Assembly: GCA_021324685.1 (NCBI GenBank)
Contig: JAJPIQ010000032.1
Location: 66,878-130,877 of the forward strand
Source: Bacteroidota bacterium
GTDB lineage: Bacteria; Bacteroidota; Ignavibacteria; Palsa-1295
DNA length: 64,000 nt
Direction of reading: 5' to 3'
Shown: positions 5,620 through 15,156 of the stretch, one piece after another
How positions within the stretch are numbered: the stretch's first letter is position 1
How the letters are laid out: each line of letters begins with the position of its first letter
Translations under genes and position numbers: made by a program
The notes under the pieces: model-generated
Database searches by the model: none
What the model was told of the DNA's origin: nothing
Seen by the model: the letters and a program-made list of their open reading frames with translations, nothing else

Positions 5620-8600
5620 TCAATGCTCGATCGTAAACTGCACGGCTTTATGTTGACCCTGCGTTTGAAGATCGGCATAATAAATACCGCTTGGAAGTTT
5701 GGAGCAATCGAGTTGGAGGCAGAGGCCCAGTTCAGCCTCGGGAGTGGCATTGTACAGCGTGGCGATTTGCGTTCCCATTTCGTTAACGACATCGACTGTT
5801 ACCTGAATCTGGGCAGGCAAGTCCTCAACGCACACTTTCACGGTTCCTTTGACCGGATTCGGATGCACCGTCACGACCAGGTCCTGCTGCTGCGGGGAGC
5901 CTAATGCGGTCGGTGAGGCCTTTTTATAACCCGCCCCTCCGGAAGTATCGGTAGCCTCCGGAAACGAAATCCCGGTCGAGTACAACTCCTCCTGGACAAG
6001 CTGGCCTTGCGTGGCACTGTCTTTAGTCGCTATGACGGTCACGTAGGCGGTCCCCGATGGCGTCGGAACAAGGGGTGCATAAATATGGTAGCCCTGACCG
6101 GTAATTGTGGTATCCCCCGGATCGAGCCCCGGACAACTATAGTTACCGCTACCCGGATTTCTGCCATAAATGACCGCCGAATCGATCACCTGAGTGATTT
6201 CCCCCGTAGCAGAATCCTTGACTACCATTTTGTAAGAAAAATAGTTGGATGGACTCTCCAGCACGAGCGAAAGCTGCGTCGTATCGACAACGAGTACTCG
6301 GTCCATTTCGAGCGTATCCCCCGATGAGACCGCAAAATAATTCGTTCGAACGGTATCTTGCGTCAGTGGCCACGACACTTGCGTAATTCCGTTCTCCGAA
6401 TCGTCAATGGCATATTCCTGAAAGGTTCCAAGAGGCTGGTGTTGCCAAACTGGATTTATCCAATTCCCTGTGGGATTTGGAGGTGGCTGAATGACAGACC
6501 CTCCGCCGGTCAGATGAAGATAAATCGGTACAGCGCATTGTTCTGCGACCGACAACGGCATTACCTTCAATTCTTTTATCAGTTCCGAAGGCGCCTGCAT
6601 TTCAGCTGGAGTTCCCGGCGACGTAACGACCTGTGCAGCGTATAGGCCGTTCTCATCGGCAACCGTGCCTCGGTAAGTCAACACGCCAAGGTCGGGAGGC
6701 ACATCGCACTCATAGGGCAGCGATACGTTCCCGAACTGGGCATAGTCTTTAAGCTTGGTCATCCCATTCCATACGGGGGAAACTCCTGGCGATGAGGTCT
6801 TACATCGGCTCAAGAATTCCTGGTGGACAAATGTGTCCTGATAAATTTCTTCTTTTATTACGGAAGCAGAACCATTGCAAAGAATGTCCTCATATCTCAA
6901 CTGAGGTTGCGGAACGTTGACGTTATTTTTTCCGTCACTGGCGAATGGCTGAAACGAAGTGAGATCGCCCCACACGTTCATCGGATAATACCATCCGAGC
7001 ATTTCCCGAAGAATAGACCTCGTTGCTTGTCCGGGAACCGGAACTTCCCAGGTAATGCCCGGCACTGCAAAATTGGCAGAATTATTCGGTTCGACGGCGA
7101 TCATCGGGTGGATGTTTTTACAAGCACCAAACGAAACCTGCGTCGTTAAAAACTTATTGTAGGTTGTCGTTGCCAGTGGATGATCGACATACGTGAAATC
7201 GATGTCGCTCGACCCGTCCGGATGATCGGCTTCCCAGGCAAAATAGAAGCGTTCGTAAGAATACCCGACATAGCCCGGCGGCTCGTGCGGTGGATCGAGT
7301 TTCGTTTGATCGTACGAAGCGATCGAACACATTCGAAATTGGTCCGTCGCTTTTGAGGGTAGTAGAACGGTATTAACCCCACCGCTATCTAAAACCTCGA
7401 GTGCCGTGACGGTCGTTGCCCCGCTGGTATATGCTACCAGATATCCCTCGCAAGCCGGTGTAATCACCGGAGTCACAAGATTGAAGGAGTTTTCCCCGAC
7501 ATTCCCGGTAATGTCATGCACTCTCGGCGTAAGATATGGCAGTGCCGTCGCAAGGGTAGCGGTCGTCCATGTCGCATAATTCGAAGATGGATCGCTTTTG
7601 GCGAACATCACCTTTCGGGTTCCCTTCGTTTGATCGTTTGTAAAATCATCGACAGAGAACACGATCGCAACTTCGCCAGGTCTTGCATCGGGATTGTGAT
7701 CGAAAGCATATTGCGAGACAGAGGCTATGGAAGGATTGTGGCCGTCCTGGGTATGATCGGTGCCAGGATCGTACACGACCTGCGGCGCATATAAGCCCGT
7801 CCCGGAAATTCCGATCGGGTCCTGCGCTTCATTCTGCGTGCGGCAAAACATGATCTTCCCGTTCTGCTCCCACACCACCCCATAATCGGCAGTCGAGCCT
7901 TTGGGACCAATCTTGGCGATCCGGTGACCGTTATTATATGCCATCCCCGCATAGGGAGTGCGGCCAAGTTCGAGCGAAGTGGCCGGTGCGATCCTCAATA
8001 AAGTGCCTTCGCCCGGGTCGAGTTCTAATTCGTAGTCCGTCGGACTGGAAGCCTTATCAACGAAGGTCTTTCCCGTGCGAAGATTTGTGATCGTGTAATA
8101 CTGAACCCCGCTGCTGGACCAATTTACAGTATTGCCCTGAAAATCCGTCCAATTCGGCTTGAGTACCAAATCGACTATTCTCGCGTCGATAGCTCCCAAA
8201 TACTCGATACTATTATTTGGAGCTGTCGGGTCAAACTGTTGGACGGACGCAATCGAACCATTGGGATTATAATTATAGTTGATCGGCCATGTCCTTCGGT
8301 TTGCGATGGTTACATAAATTGCGTCCTGATCGACAGGGTCGCCGGCATCATTCGGATCGTGGAATATACCAACATTATAGTAGAGTGGGCTTGTGGTGCC
8401 GTTATCAAAATTCCCGCTGTGGTGTGTAAAAGGAATAGCCGTTGCATTTGGTGCGGCAAATGGAGTCTGCTGATCGACCTGAAAACTTGTGTCGATCGTT
8501 AGCGGGAACATCGGCTCGCCAGATGGATGCGGACCGTCCTTGCTATAGATATAAGCGTTCCCATTCGAATTTAGAACCTGACCTGAAGCCCAGGTTTGAT

Positions 8601-11600
8601 CCGAGGTCAGCGCGGGATGATTCCCGGAGTTAATCTGGGCTTCTGCACTTACAAAATCCGCATAATTGAATGCCGTCACCCACTGCAAAGTTTTCAGTTC
8701 TTGCGCGATCGGCGCAATATCCGCCGTGGAACGCTTTACTCCATCCGATCGATCTTTCATACCGTAGTAGGTTGGAATATGAGTAATCGGAGCAACGATC
8801 CAACCCCCTGGATAAAATAGCGGCGCATGATAGTACCAGGGGCTTGCATATGCATGAACGCTATGTCCAGGAAAATCACCATCGAGAGTCCGATCGAAGG
8901 CGAGCCAATCAGAAACACCTGGCAACCCGTCTTGCGTAGCGGTATTAGCGGTGACAAGCTGCGAACTGTCGTTGATTGTTGTTGCGAACCAGGGACCCGC
9001 CGCACTCCCATAATTGGTAGTGAGATTGACGTCCGGCACTTTAAACGACGCATCAGGCCAGTAGGTCGTACCGGTATTAACACCGGCATAATTTTGGACA
9101 GCTTCTATATACTCATCAATCATATTGACGCCATTGGTATTTGTTGCCGTAAGCTGGGTTCCAGCATCGATTAAGATTGTACCAGTGGGAGAATTGCCGT
9201 TATGATTAGGATAAACCTTAAGATCGCTCAAGGCTGGCACCCAACATTTACTTCCAGCCTGATTCATTACATAACGGTCAGGGAAAGTGGTCGAAGGATC
9301 ATGGTTTGCTGTCGTAGCAAAAGGAATTAATCGGTCGGGAGGCAAAAAATTCCACCCTGGAAATTCACTAAAAAGAGGTGAACTATTTGTTGGTTCGCCG
9401 TGTGAAATATCTGAGAACCCGCTATTAATATTATCTTCGAAGTTGTTGCCGCATAGCCCTACGTTTCCGCCTGCGTCGGAACCCATTGGATTGTAGATTA
9501 TTCCTTTCGCTCCCCAGGCAATGCCATCCCAGGTCTCTTCCCTGATTTCCCATGGAGTTACCGGTTGATCTTCAAATCTAAAGTAATCAGCTAAAGATGG
9601 CATGCTCGGCTGCCAATAAAAAGGACCTGTCCCGCAAGAGCAACCAGGACTGGAATTCGCCGGAGGAGTCCCGGCGGCCGGGGGTATAACATGCTTCGGA
9701 TCTGGGGGGAAGCAGTAATAATAATAAGAACTACAGCATCCGGACGTATATTTTACCCACGAGCCGACGGAATATTGTTTTGAACTATCATAGAGAGGGA
9801 TTGGTGATGGTACAAAACTGCTTAGTTGAGAATAGGATAGGCTGGATGGAATTGAACTATCTGATTTAAGATCGTTATAGAGCGTTGCTCTTAGGCCATT
9901 CTGTCCGTTTTCGATGAGCGGCCAGGCATTATACGGTTGCGCCCCAGCAAATACCGAAGGATAACTAAAATAGGGAACCCATTCTGAAGCGGGTTTATCC
10001 TGTGGATAACACGTTTCAGCCGTCTGCTTGTTTGCAGCGGTTACGCCACGGGATGCAATCTGAAACCGAGCCGTATAGGTAGCGTAATCGTCACTATCGC
10101 TTGTGCCGCCTAACGTTGTAGCCCCGTAGGTGCCACTTGGATTCGCTGTCGTCACCGAATTGGCTCCATTCCATCCAGTGATACTCAAGCCAAGTTCCAA
10201 AAAACCCGTATGATTTTTTAATTCGGCTGGAATAGCATCCCCGGCGAACAGCATTCCGGCGAAGGGATTGCCGTTAGCATCATCACAACAGTTAAAGTAC
10301 GCCGGGTTCCCATTCGCGCCAGTAGGAGTGTTGGAATATGTTGGACCTCCGGTAAAGTAAAAAGGTCTTGGTTTAAAGTCATGATCGGGTCGCGGATATT
10401 GCCCGAACTGAATGCTCTCATTTTGAAATGCAGGGGGCGGAGCGTTTGTCCTTGATTGATCCTCGTAAATGGGACGCCACAAAGCCAAATTACTGCCAAG
10501 GTTGCTGCCGGCTCCTGTAATAATGGTAAAAAAGTCTTTTTGGACCCCGCCGTTTTGTGGCTTCTTCGAAAATGCGCGGAACTGTTCATTGATATATGCA
10601 AAACAGCGGAAGAACGGCCAGTCGCCCTCGTTACCGATGTTCAGGCCCAACGCGCCGTTCCATAAGTTTGCCGCATTCGCGTTCGAGTAATAGGCACTAA
10701 AGCTACTAAGCAAGCCATGTGGCAAATTTAAGTTAAATTGGGCAAGATCGAGGTTCCCGCCTGAGCCATCGGGACCCGTATGAGCATTATCGAAGTATCC
10801 GCGATATAAATCGTCCGCCCAGTTCGAACGGATACGAACTCCGCGTACGTAAATGCCGTCGCTTGCCGCCGCTTTTACAAGATTAAACTTTATCGGGCAA
10901 GCCCCGCTATTAAGATTGTTAGTGTAGTTACTTAATAGCGTTCCGCCGCTAAGTTGTACCTTGATTCGGATTACGGCATATGGTTGAGGTTTATAATTAG
11001 ATAATGGGAATGGCGGACTCAGGCTTCTATTTGGAAATCTCAAGTAATTTAAGTTTTCGGTCGGATGCAATGCAAAATCTCGAGCAGTGTCGGGCACTGG
11101 ATTGCTCGCATCGACACCGATATAGTCCAGATAGCTCTGGAAATGCGTTGGGTCCGCGTGCGTGTCGGTATAATTAATGGGAATGATGCTCGTCCCGGCT
11201 ACAGGGGCGTTTCCGGTCGTAGGTGTCAACCAATGCGCTCCATCATCCGCTGAGTAGGTGATCGTCGCCGAGCCGCCAGTCGTTTGAAGGTTGCATAAAA
11301 GATTATAGACAGTTGTCGGAGAGGATGGATAATCAGTCGGATCGAGCCGGTAAATGAAGTCGATATAAAAGGTTGTTGCCGGTGTCGGATTTTCAGGCGA
11401 GCCAACCACCCCAATATAGGTTCCTGGATCGAAAATTTCGGTCCCATCAGTATGTTGATTGAAATCCCATAAATAATAAACGTTTGGATCATTTGGGCTT
11501 AATGGATCGTCGGAGGGATTTTGAATTCCAATATTCGGTCCGGGAGGGTCGATATAATATTCGTTATTGCCTTTTAAAGGATCTCCTGGCGCAGCAGTGG

Positions 11601-11994
11601 CCCAAAATTTAAGAGTGCTTATTCCTGTTGCCGAGGAGGCCAAATCCCACGCTGCGTCGCCATGCTCATTCGAGACGAGATCGCAATCGAGTTCGGCAAA
11701 GAGCGGATTATAGCCACCCGTTGGGGGATTGGCATTCGTTCCCTGCGGAAAAAAATAGTTCAAGTCGACGGAAGGATCAACCGATATACCATAAATGCCG
11801 GGGGATAGGTTATAGAACATATTGAGCCCGAATTTCGAAAGTTCTGAACCGGCGACGCTCCCATTTAAACAACAGCTATTCAACCCGCCGAGCGGAAACA
11901 CCGTGTCGGCCGGGGCCGCTGGCTGTGTTGTCTGAGCATGAAGTGAAACGTTAAGCGCAAGGACGGCGATGATTGAAAGATAAAAGACTTTCAT
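5620..11994 (-). CDS. Giant secreted protein with T9SS sorting domain (2124 aa)
   Basis: A signal peptide is clear (MKVFYLSIIAVLALNVSLHA, cleaved before QTTQ). The last 85 residues form a type A T9SS C-terminal sorting domain: VVTVHPNPVKGTVKV opens it and LPSGIYYADLQTQG precedes the final strand. The protein should therefore be exported across both membranes and anchored or released at the surface. The middle (roughly residues 750-1150) has patches such as REETWDGIAWGAKGIIYN and STADIAPIAQELKTLQWV that recall the TIM-barrel end of some glycoside hydrolases. Residues about 1350-1550 look like bladed repeats (GVVWEQNGKIMFCRTQ). Both readings are tentative. Base composition is more AT-rich than the phage genes around it, and it lies between blocks of element genes, so it looks like cargo. 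Confidence 0.85.
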   Translation of the reverse strand: MKVFYLSIIAVLALNVSLHAQTTQPAAPADTVFPLGGLNSCCLNGSVAGSELSKFGLNMFYNLSPGIYGISVDPSVDLNYFFPQGTNANPPTGGYNPLFAELDCDLVSNEHGDAAWDLASSATGISTLKFWATAAPGDPLKGNNEYYIDPPGPNIGIQNPSDDPLSPNDPNVYYLWDFNQHTDGTEIFDPGTYIGVVGSPENPTPATTFYIDFIYRLDPTDYPSSPTTVYNLLCNLQTTGGSATITYSADDGAHWLTPTTGNAPVAGTSIIPINYTDTHADPTHFQSYLDYIGVDASNPVPDTARDFALHPTENLNYLRFPNRSLSPPFPLSNYKPQPYAVIRIKVQLSGGTLLSNYTNNLNSGACPIKFNLVKAAASDGIYVRGVRIRSNWADDLYRGYFDNAHTGPDGSGGNLDLAQFNLNLPHGLLSSFSAYYSNANAANLWNGALGLNIGNEGDWPFFRCFAYINEQFRAFSKKPQNGGVQKDFFTIITGAGSNLGSNLALWRPIYEDQSRTNAPPPAFQNESIQFGQYPRPDHDFKPRPFYFTGGPTYSNTPTGANGNPAYFNCCDDANGNPFAGMLFAGDAIPAELKNHTGFLELGLSITGWNGANSVTTANPSGTYGATTLGGTSDSDDYATYTARFQIASRGVTAANKQTAETCYPQDKPASEWVPYFSYPSVFAGAQPYNAWPLIENGQNGLRATLYNDLKSDSSIPSSLSYSQLSSFVPSPIPLYDSSKQYSVGSWVKYTSGCCSSYYYYCFPPDPKHVIPPAAGTPPANSSPGCSCGTGPFYWQPSMPSLADYFRFEDQPVTPWEIREETWDGIAWGAKGIIYNPMGSDAGGNVGLCGNNFEDNINSGFSDISHGEPTNSSPLFSEFPGWNFLPPDRLIPFATTANHDPSTTFPDRYVMNQAGSKCWVPALSDLKVYPNHNGNSPTGTILIDAGTQLTATNTNGVNMIDEYIEAVQNYAGVNTGTTYWPDASFKVPDVNLTTNYGSAAGPWFATTINDSSQLVTANTATQDGLPGVSDWLAFDRTLDGDFPGHSVHAYASPWYYHAPLFYPGGWIVAPITHIPTYYGMKDRSDGVKRSTADIAPIAQELKTLQWVTAFNYADFVSAEAQINSGNHPALTSDQTWASGQVLNSNGNAYIYSKDGPHPSGEPMFPLTIDTSFQVDQQTPFAAPNATAIPFTHHSGNFDNGTTSPLYYNVGIFHDPNDAGDPVDQDAIYVTIANRRTWPINYNYNPNGSIASVQQFDPTAPNNSIEYLGAIDARIVDLVLKPNWTDFQGNTVNWSSSGVQYYTITNLRTGKTFVDKASSPTDYELELDPGEGTLLRIAPATSLELGRTPYAGMAYNNGHRIAKIGPKGSTADYGVVWEQNGKIMFCRTQNEAQDPIGISGTGLYAPQVVYDPGTDHTQDGHNPSIASVSQYAFDHNPDARPGEVAIVFSVDDFTNDQTKGTRKVMFAKSDPSSNYATWTTATLATALPYLTPRVHDITGNVGENSFNLVTPVITPACEGYLVAYTSGATTVTALEVLDSGGVNTVLLPSKATDQFRMCSIASYDQTKLDPPHEPPGYVGYSYERFYFAWEADHPDGSSDIDFTYVDHPLATTTYNKFLTTQVSFGACKNIHPMIAVEPNNSANFAVPGITWEVPVPGQATRSILREMLGWYYPMNVWGDLTSFQPFASDGKNNVNVPQPQLRYEDILCNGSASVIKEEIYQDTFVHQEFLSRCKTSSPGVSPVWNGMTKLKDYAQFGNVSLPYECDVPPDLGVLTYRGTVADENGLYAAQVVTSPGTPAEMQAPSELIKELKVMPLSVAEQCAVPIYLHLTGGGSVIQPPPNPTGNWINPVWQHQPLGTFQEYAIDDSENGITQVSWPLTQDTVRTNYFAVSSGDTLEMDRVLVVDTTQLSLVLESPSNYFSYKMVVKDSATGEITQVIDSAVIYGRNPGSGNYSCPGLDPGDTTITGQGYHIYAPLVPTPSGTAYVTVIATKDSATQGQLVQEELYSTGISFPEATDTSGGAGYKKASPTALGSPQQQDLVVTVHPNPVKGTVKVCVEDLPAQIQVTVDVVNEMGTQIATLYNATPEAELGLCLQLDCSKLPSGIYYADLQTQGQHKAVQFTIEH

Positions 11995-12052
11995 GGGATC
12001 GATGGATTGGAAATGGTGAAAACGAACGAATTTTTAAGACGGAGACAGTGGA

Positions 12053-13759
12053 TCATCGGACGATGACGAGCTTTGTACGCGCATCGTGCGATGACCCGTG
12101 AATTAAAACTTCATAAACTCCGGAAGAAAGGCTCGGGAAATACATCCGCAGTTGCTCGGCGCCGCCAAGCATTCGAATCGTTCCCGTTTGGACAATGCTT
12201 CCTAAGAGACTATAAACTTCATAGCTTGCTTCTTCCCCTTCTGGCCAAAAGATCGTGGCCACGCTCCACGTTTGAGCAGGATTCGGCGAAAACGAGAGTG
12301 CTGTCCCGCCCTGCACTGGTAGATTTACTAAATCCACAAATTGCGGATTTAGGTGTACGGGAATTTGTTTCGAGCCGTATATTAGCCATAAGGTGCCATT
12401 CGGTCCGAAGCTTGGATTCCCCAGTAAAAGATCCTCAAGGCTATCGGAATTCGCGTTTAGCGTATCCCCCAATCCTCCGAAACCGCCATAGAAAATATCT
12501 ATCTTGCTATCGAGCGCTTCTCCAGTCACGTAGTAATTTTGGTCAGCGCTGAATTGACTTCCGCCACCAGTATAGAGGACGTCTTTACCCGTACCTGTCA
12601 TGTCACCGGCATTCGTTAGTATACCCGGCCAAATTTCGTAACCTAAAGTTTTGGGCGGTATAATAACGTATACAGCACTATCGATCGTAAGGCGGTGGGA
12701 ACCGAAAGTGGGTCCGCCGCGAAAAATAAAAATCCCATTGTCGCTATCGTTCGTCGTCGGAATCCAAGCGGCCAAATCGACAGAGTTATCGCCTCGTTTC
12801 TTTGGCAGGAGGTGCATGACAATCGCGTTATCTGGCTCGAGCAACCACGCATAATCAGAATCTTTCATCACCTTGTTATCTTTTGAAGTCCAAAAGGTGT
12901 CCCTGCCAATAGCGTTCGCAAGTTTCTGGAGCGAGAACGGAGGATCGTTCCCATAAAAATACACATCCCTCTCACGGACACGGTGGAATTGAATATTGAC
13001 TATCAGAAGGTCGTCTCTTCCGGAACCACGAAAATCTCCCTGAAGTGTATAATAATCGTCGTTTAATGGCCCAAAATTTGCCGACGTATCCTCATACGCC
13101 GTGTCTTTCGCTGCAAGTGTGCCGCCACCACTGAACAGAACTAAATACATACTGTCCTGAGATTCTATGGAATCATTAGTGCCATAGCCAAGAACAATAT
13201 CATCGACCGTGTCGGAAATAAGCGGGGAAATATAGGCGATAAATCTTGAGCCTCCCGCAACAACTCCATTTCCAATAACATGGGTCTCTAACTTCGTTTT
13301 GTTTTTAATGTCATAATTTCCATTTGCATCGGCCCAATAGATAACCCAGGAATTCCATTCCAAAATATCGACGCTCGTCTTATTACGAAAATGGCCGAAC
13401 CGCATGTATTGCGGATCGACATCGGGGAGGTTAGCGGTCGCTTTCACTTTCAAGTCGTGCAAATTAAACGTCGGTCCTGTTGCAACGACCTTCACATTGT
13501 CGATCAACATATTCCCCGGAGTGCCGTCCGGCTGCGGGCCGAGATTGTAAATGAAAGTGCCGAGTCCTTCGCCTTGATTTCCCATGATCGTATCGATCTC
13601 GCCCGGCATGCCGATTTGCGGGAAATAGCAGTCCGAGTCGAGCGATGGGTTTTTAAACGGCGGGTTGCTTTGAGCGCGGGCAGTTACCGGCAATGCGGCG
13701 GCAAGAGCAGTGACACTCGCCCAAACACATAAAAACGCGAAAAATCGAAATGATTTCAC
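12053..13759 (-). CDS. Secreted FG-GAP/VCBS-like protein with T9SS sorting domain
   Basis: A GTG at 13759 gives a well-formed signal peptide (VKSFRFFAFLCVWASVTALAA...ARAQS) and 568 residues; an ATG at 13882 would put 41 extra residues before it. Repeats such as GDFRGSGRDDLLIVN and GDMTGTGKDVLYTGG are FG-GAP/VCBS-type calcium-binding blades, suggesting a beta-propeller. The C terminus (SFSPNPAQTWSVATI ... SLSSGVYEVLIHG) is a T9SS type A sorting domain. It lies 58 bases upstream of the giant T9SS gene on the same strand, so the two are probably co-transcribed. The ligand is unknown. Confidence 0.8.
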   Translation of the reverse strand: MKSFRFFAFLCVWASVTALAAALPVTARAQSNPPFKNPSLDSDCYFPQIGMPGEIDTIMGNQGEGLGTFIYNLGPQPDGTPGNMLIDNVKVVATGPTFNLHDLKVKATANLPDVDPQYMRFGHFRNKTSVDILEWNSWVIYWADANGNYDIKNKTKLETHVIGNGVVAGGSRFIAYISPLISDTVDDIVLGYGTNDSIESQDSMYLVLFSGGGTLAAKDTAYEDTSANFGPLNDDYYTLQGDFRGSGRDDLLIVNIQFHRVRERDVYFYGNDPPFSLQKLANAIGRDTFWTSKDNKVMKDSDYAWLLEPDNAIVMHLLPKKRGDNSVDLAAWIPTTNDSDNGIFIFRGGPTFGSHRLTIDSAVYVIIPPKTLGYEIWPGILTNAGDMTGTGKDVLYTGGGSQFSADQNYYVTGEALDSKIDIFYGGFGGLGDTLNANSDSLEDLLLGNPSFGPNGTLWLIYGSKQIPVHLNPQFVDLVNLPVQGGTALSFSPNPAQTWSVATIFWPEGEEASYEVYSLLGSIVQTGTIRMLGGAEQLRMYFPSLSSGVYEVLIHGSSHDARTKLVIVR

Positions 13760-14119
13760 AATACGAAGACCGATAAGAGCTCGGAAGGTTACAAAACCTA
13801 ATGCACAAAAGTAAGGTAAAAATTTGGGACTGTTATGAACTTCGAATCGATCACGGTTCATCGGCGCTCCCGCCAGGAACATCGCATTCAGGCGTTTAAA
13901 TGTGAGTCCGATTCAAAGACGTTATATTCTGACGTCTAAAACCCGAAGAAAGTGACGATTGCCGCCGATCCGTGAGAGGATTCATTCGAGTTATTAGGTT
14001 TTCCTGAATACAGAAGTTCCGTTTGAGTATTAGGTCGCTCGGATATCCAATTCGTCCTGCGATTTTAAGGCTAATCTAAAATAAATATATTTTGGGCCGC
14101 CACTCTTTTTTATTTTTCT

Positions 14120-14257
14120 ATGGACCATATAGCAACACTCATTCTTATGTGGCTGTTTGTGAATTTGGGAATTCCCGCAATGATAATGTGGATGAAGACC
14201 GACAACGAAAGGATGCTCGATGAAGCCAGACGCAAACGACATAACGATAGCAAATAA
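14120..14257 (+). CDS. 45-residue membrane mini-protein
   Basis: The frame reads MDHIATLILMWLFVNLGIPA then a charged tail ending RRKRHNDSK. It has one predicted membrane helix with a basic cytoplasmic tail. Its end overlaps the XRE gene start by 38 bases in another frame. No ribosome site is evident. It is the only plausible gene in the 13760-14219 stretch, which is otherwise AT-rich and probably holds divergent promoters. Confidence 0.45.
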   Translation: MDHIATLILMWLFVNLGIPAMIMWMKTDNERMLDEARRKRHNDSK

Positions 14258-14696
14258 CATTCGCGCGCTCATTGGTAAGCGCGAGCGTAGCAAAACGCGG
14301 CCCAAGGGCGTCGGAGAAATCGCGACGGATGCCGGCATCGATCCGGTGACATTATGGCGTTATATGAACGCCAAGCGGCGCCCGAGCGAAGAGCAGCTTA
14401 TAAAACTCGCGCAAGGCATCGGTTGTCAGCCCTGGCGTTTTCTCGTTGGCGTCGAGCGGCCGAACGAGAAATTTCCCAACATAGAAGTTCCACATCTCCG
14501 TAAGAAACCTATGTATTCCCGGATCGAAACCGCGATGCGTTCCGACAAGGAGCTGGCACGCTTCTTTGGGGGTATGAATAAAGAGACGTTCGATTGGCTC
14601 CGGGCCAACATGGAGAAGATTGTCGATTATGTCCAGCGTAAACGACAGCAGGACATCGACGAGGGACGCTTCGATAAAAAGAAGCCGATCTATTGA
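14220..14696 (+). CDS. XRE-family transcriptional regulator
   Basis: The 158-residue protein has a Cro/CI-type helix-turn-helix in residues about 30-75: GVGEIATDAGIDPVTLWRYMN, then PSEEQLIKLAQGIGCQPWRFLVG. The C-terminal half is helical and charged, probably for dimerisation. AAGGA precedes the ATG. It begins a rightward group inside the element, divergent from the T9SS cargo genes, so it may govern one or both. Targets are unknown. Confidence 0.75.
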   Translation: MKPDANDITIANNIRALIGKRERSKTRPKGVGEIATDAGIDPVTLWRYMNAKRRPSEEQLIKLAQGIGCQPWRFLVGVERPNEKFPNIEVPHLRKKPMYSRIETAMRSDKELARFFGGMNKETFDWLRANMEKIVDYVQRKRQQDIDEGRFDKKKPIY

Positions 14697-14719
14697 CCGG
14701 AACCGTTCCGCCTCGCTAA

Positions 14720-14729
14720 CCTAAACGAC
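14720..14729 (+). promoter_or_regulatory. CCTAAACGAC start motif
   Basis: The motif ends six bases before the ATG pair at 14736/14739. A small hairpin (CGGAA-ccg-TTCCG) precedes it. Confidence 0.5.
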
Positions 14730-14735
14730 AAATAC

Positions 14736-15071
14736 ATGATGCATCTGCTTACGCGCCGTTGTATCAACGGCCACCCTTTTGATATTATTGCGTATGACGA
14801 CAAAAAAGAAACTCATGAGGACGCATTGCAGGCACTAGAGCGTGAGCGCCGCTCCCACAGCCTACCGCTCGCCTGCCTGTTCTGCGGAACGGGCGGAATT
14901 ATTTCCGAGGACTCCGCAACGCCATTCGACGATCCGCAGGACTTCCTTCCATTTATGCGTAAGCGCGTGAGCGAGTTATATGAGGAGAACGTCGATAATT
15001 TAGTTGGGAGCGTTCTCGCGAATGCGCTCGGGCTACCACCGCCGCGCCATCTTCCGCCACCGCGCGTGTGA
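14736..15071 (+). CDS. Small hypothetical protein with Cys pairs
   Basis: The 111-residue protein has Cys/His positions RRCINGHPF and ACLFCGTGG, a possible split zinc knuckle, and a Pro/Arg-rich C terminus (PPPRHLPPPRV). Start by AAACGAC motif; either of two adjacent ATGs could be used. No family is recognised. Confidence 0.55.
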   Translation: MMHLLTRRCINGHPFDIIAYDDKKETHEDALQALERERRSHSLPLACLFCGTGGIISEDSATPFDDPQDFLPFMRKRVSELYEENVDNLVGSVLANALGLPPPRHLPPPRV

Positions 15072-15156
15072 AACGGCCCAAAACGGAGGAACTCGGCATC
15101 CAGCGCAAGTCGTTCTTTTGTACACGTTCCATCATCCAATTTAGGCCCTTACAATA

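Noticed and set aside
5425-5904. Rightward frame over the three hairpins
   Set aside because: It runs through strong stems and into the antisense of the T9SS sorting domain; no ribosome site.
14232-14239. Another AAACGAC copy
   Set aside because: It lies inside the XRE coding sequence and is not followed by a start codon, so it is more likely a chance match.
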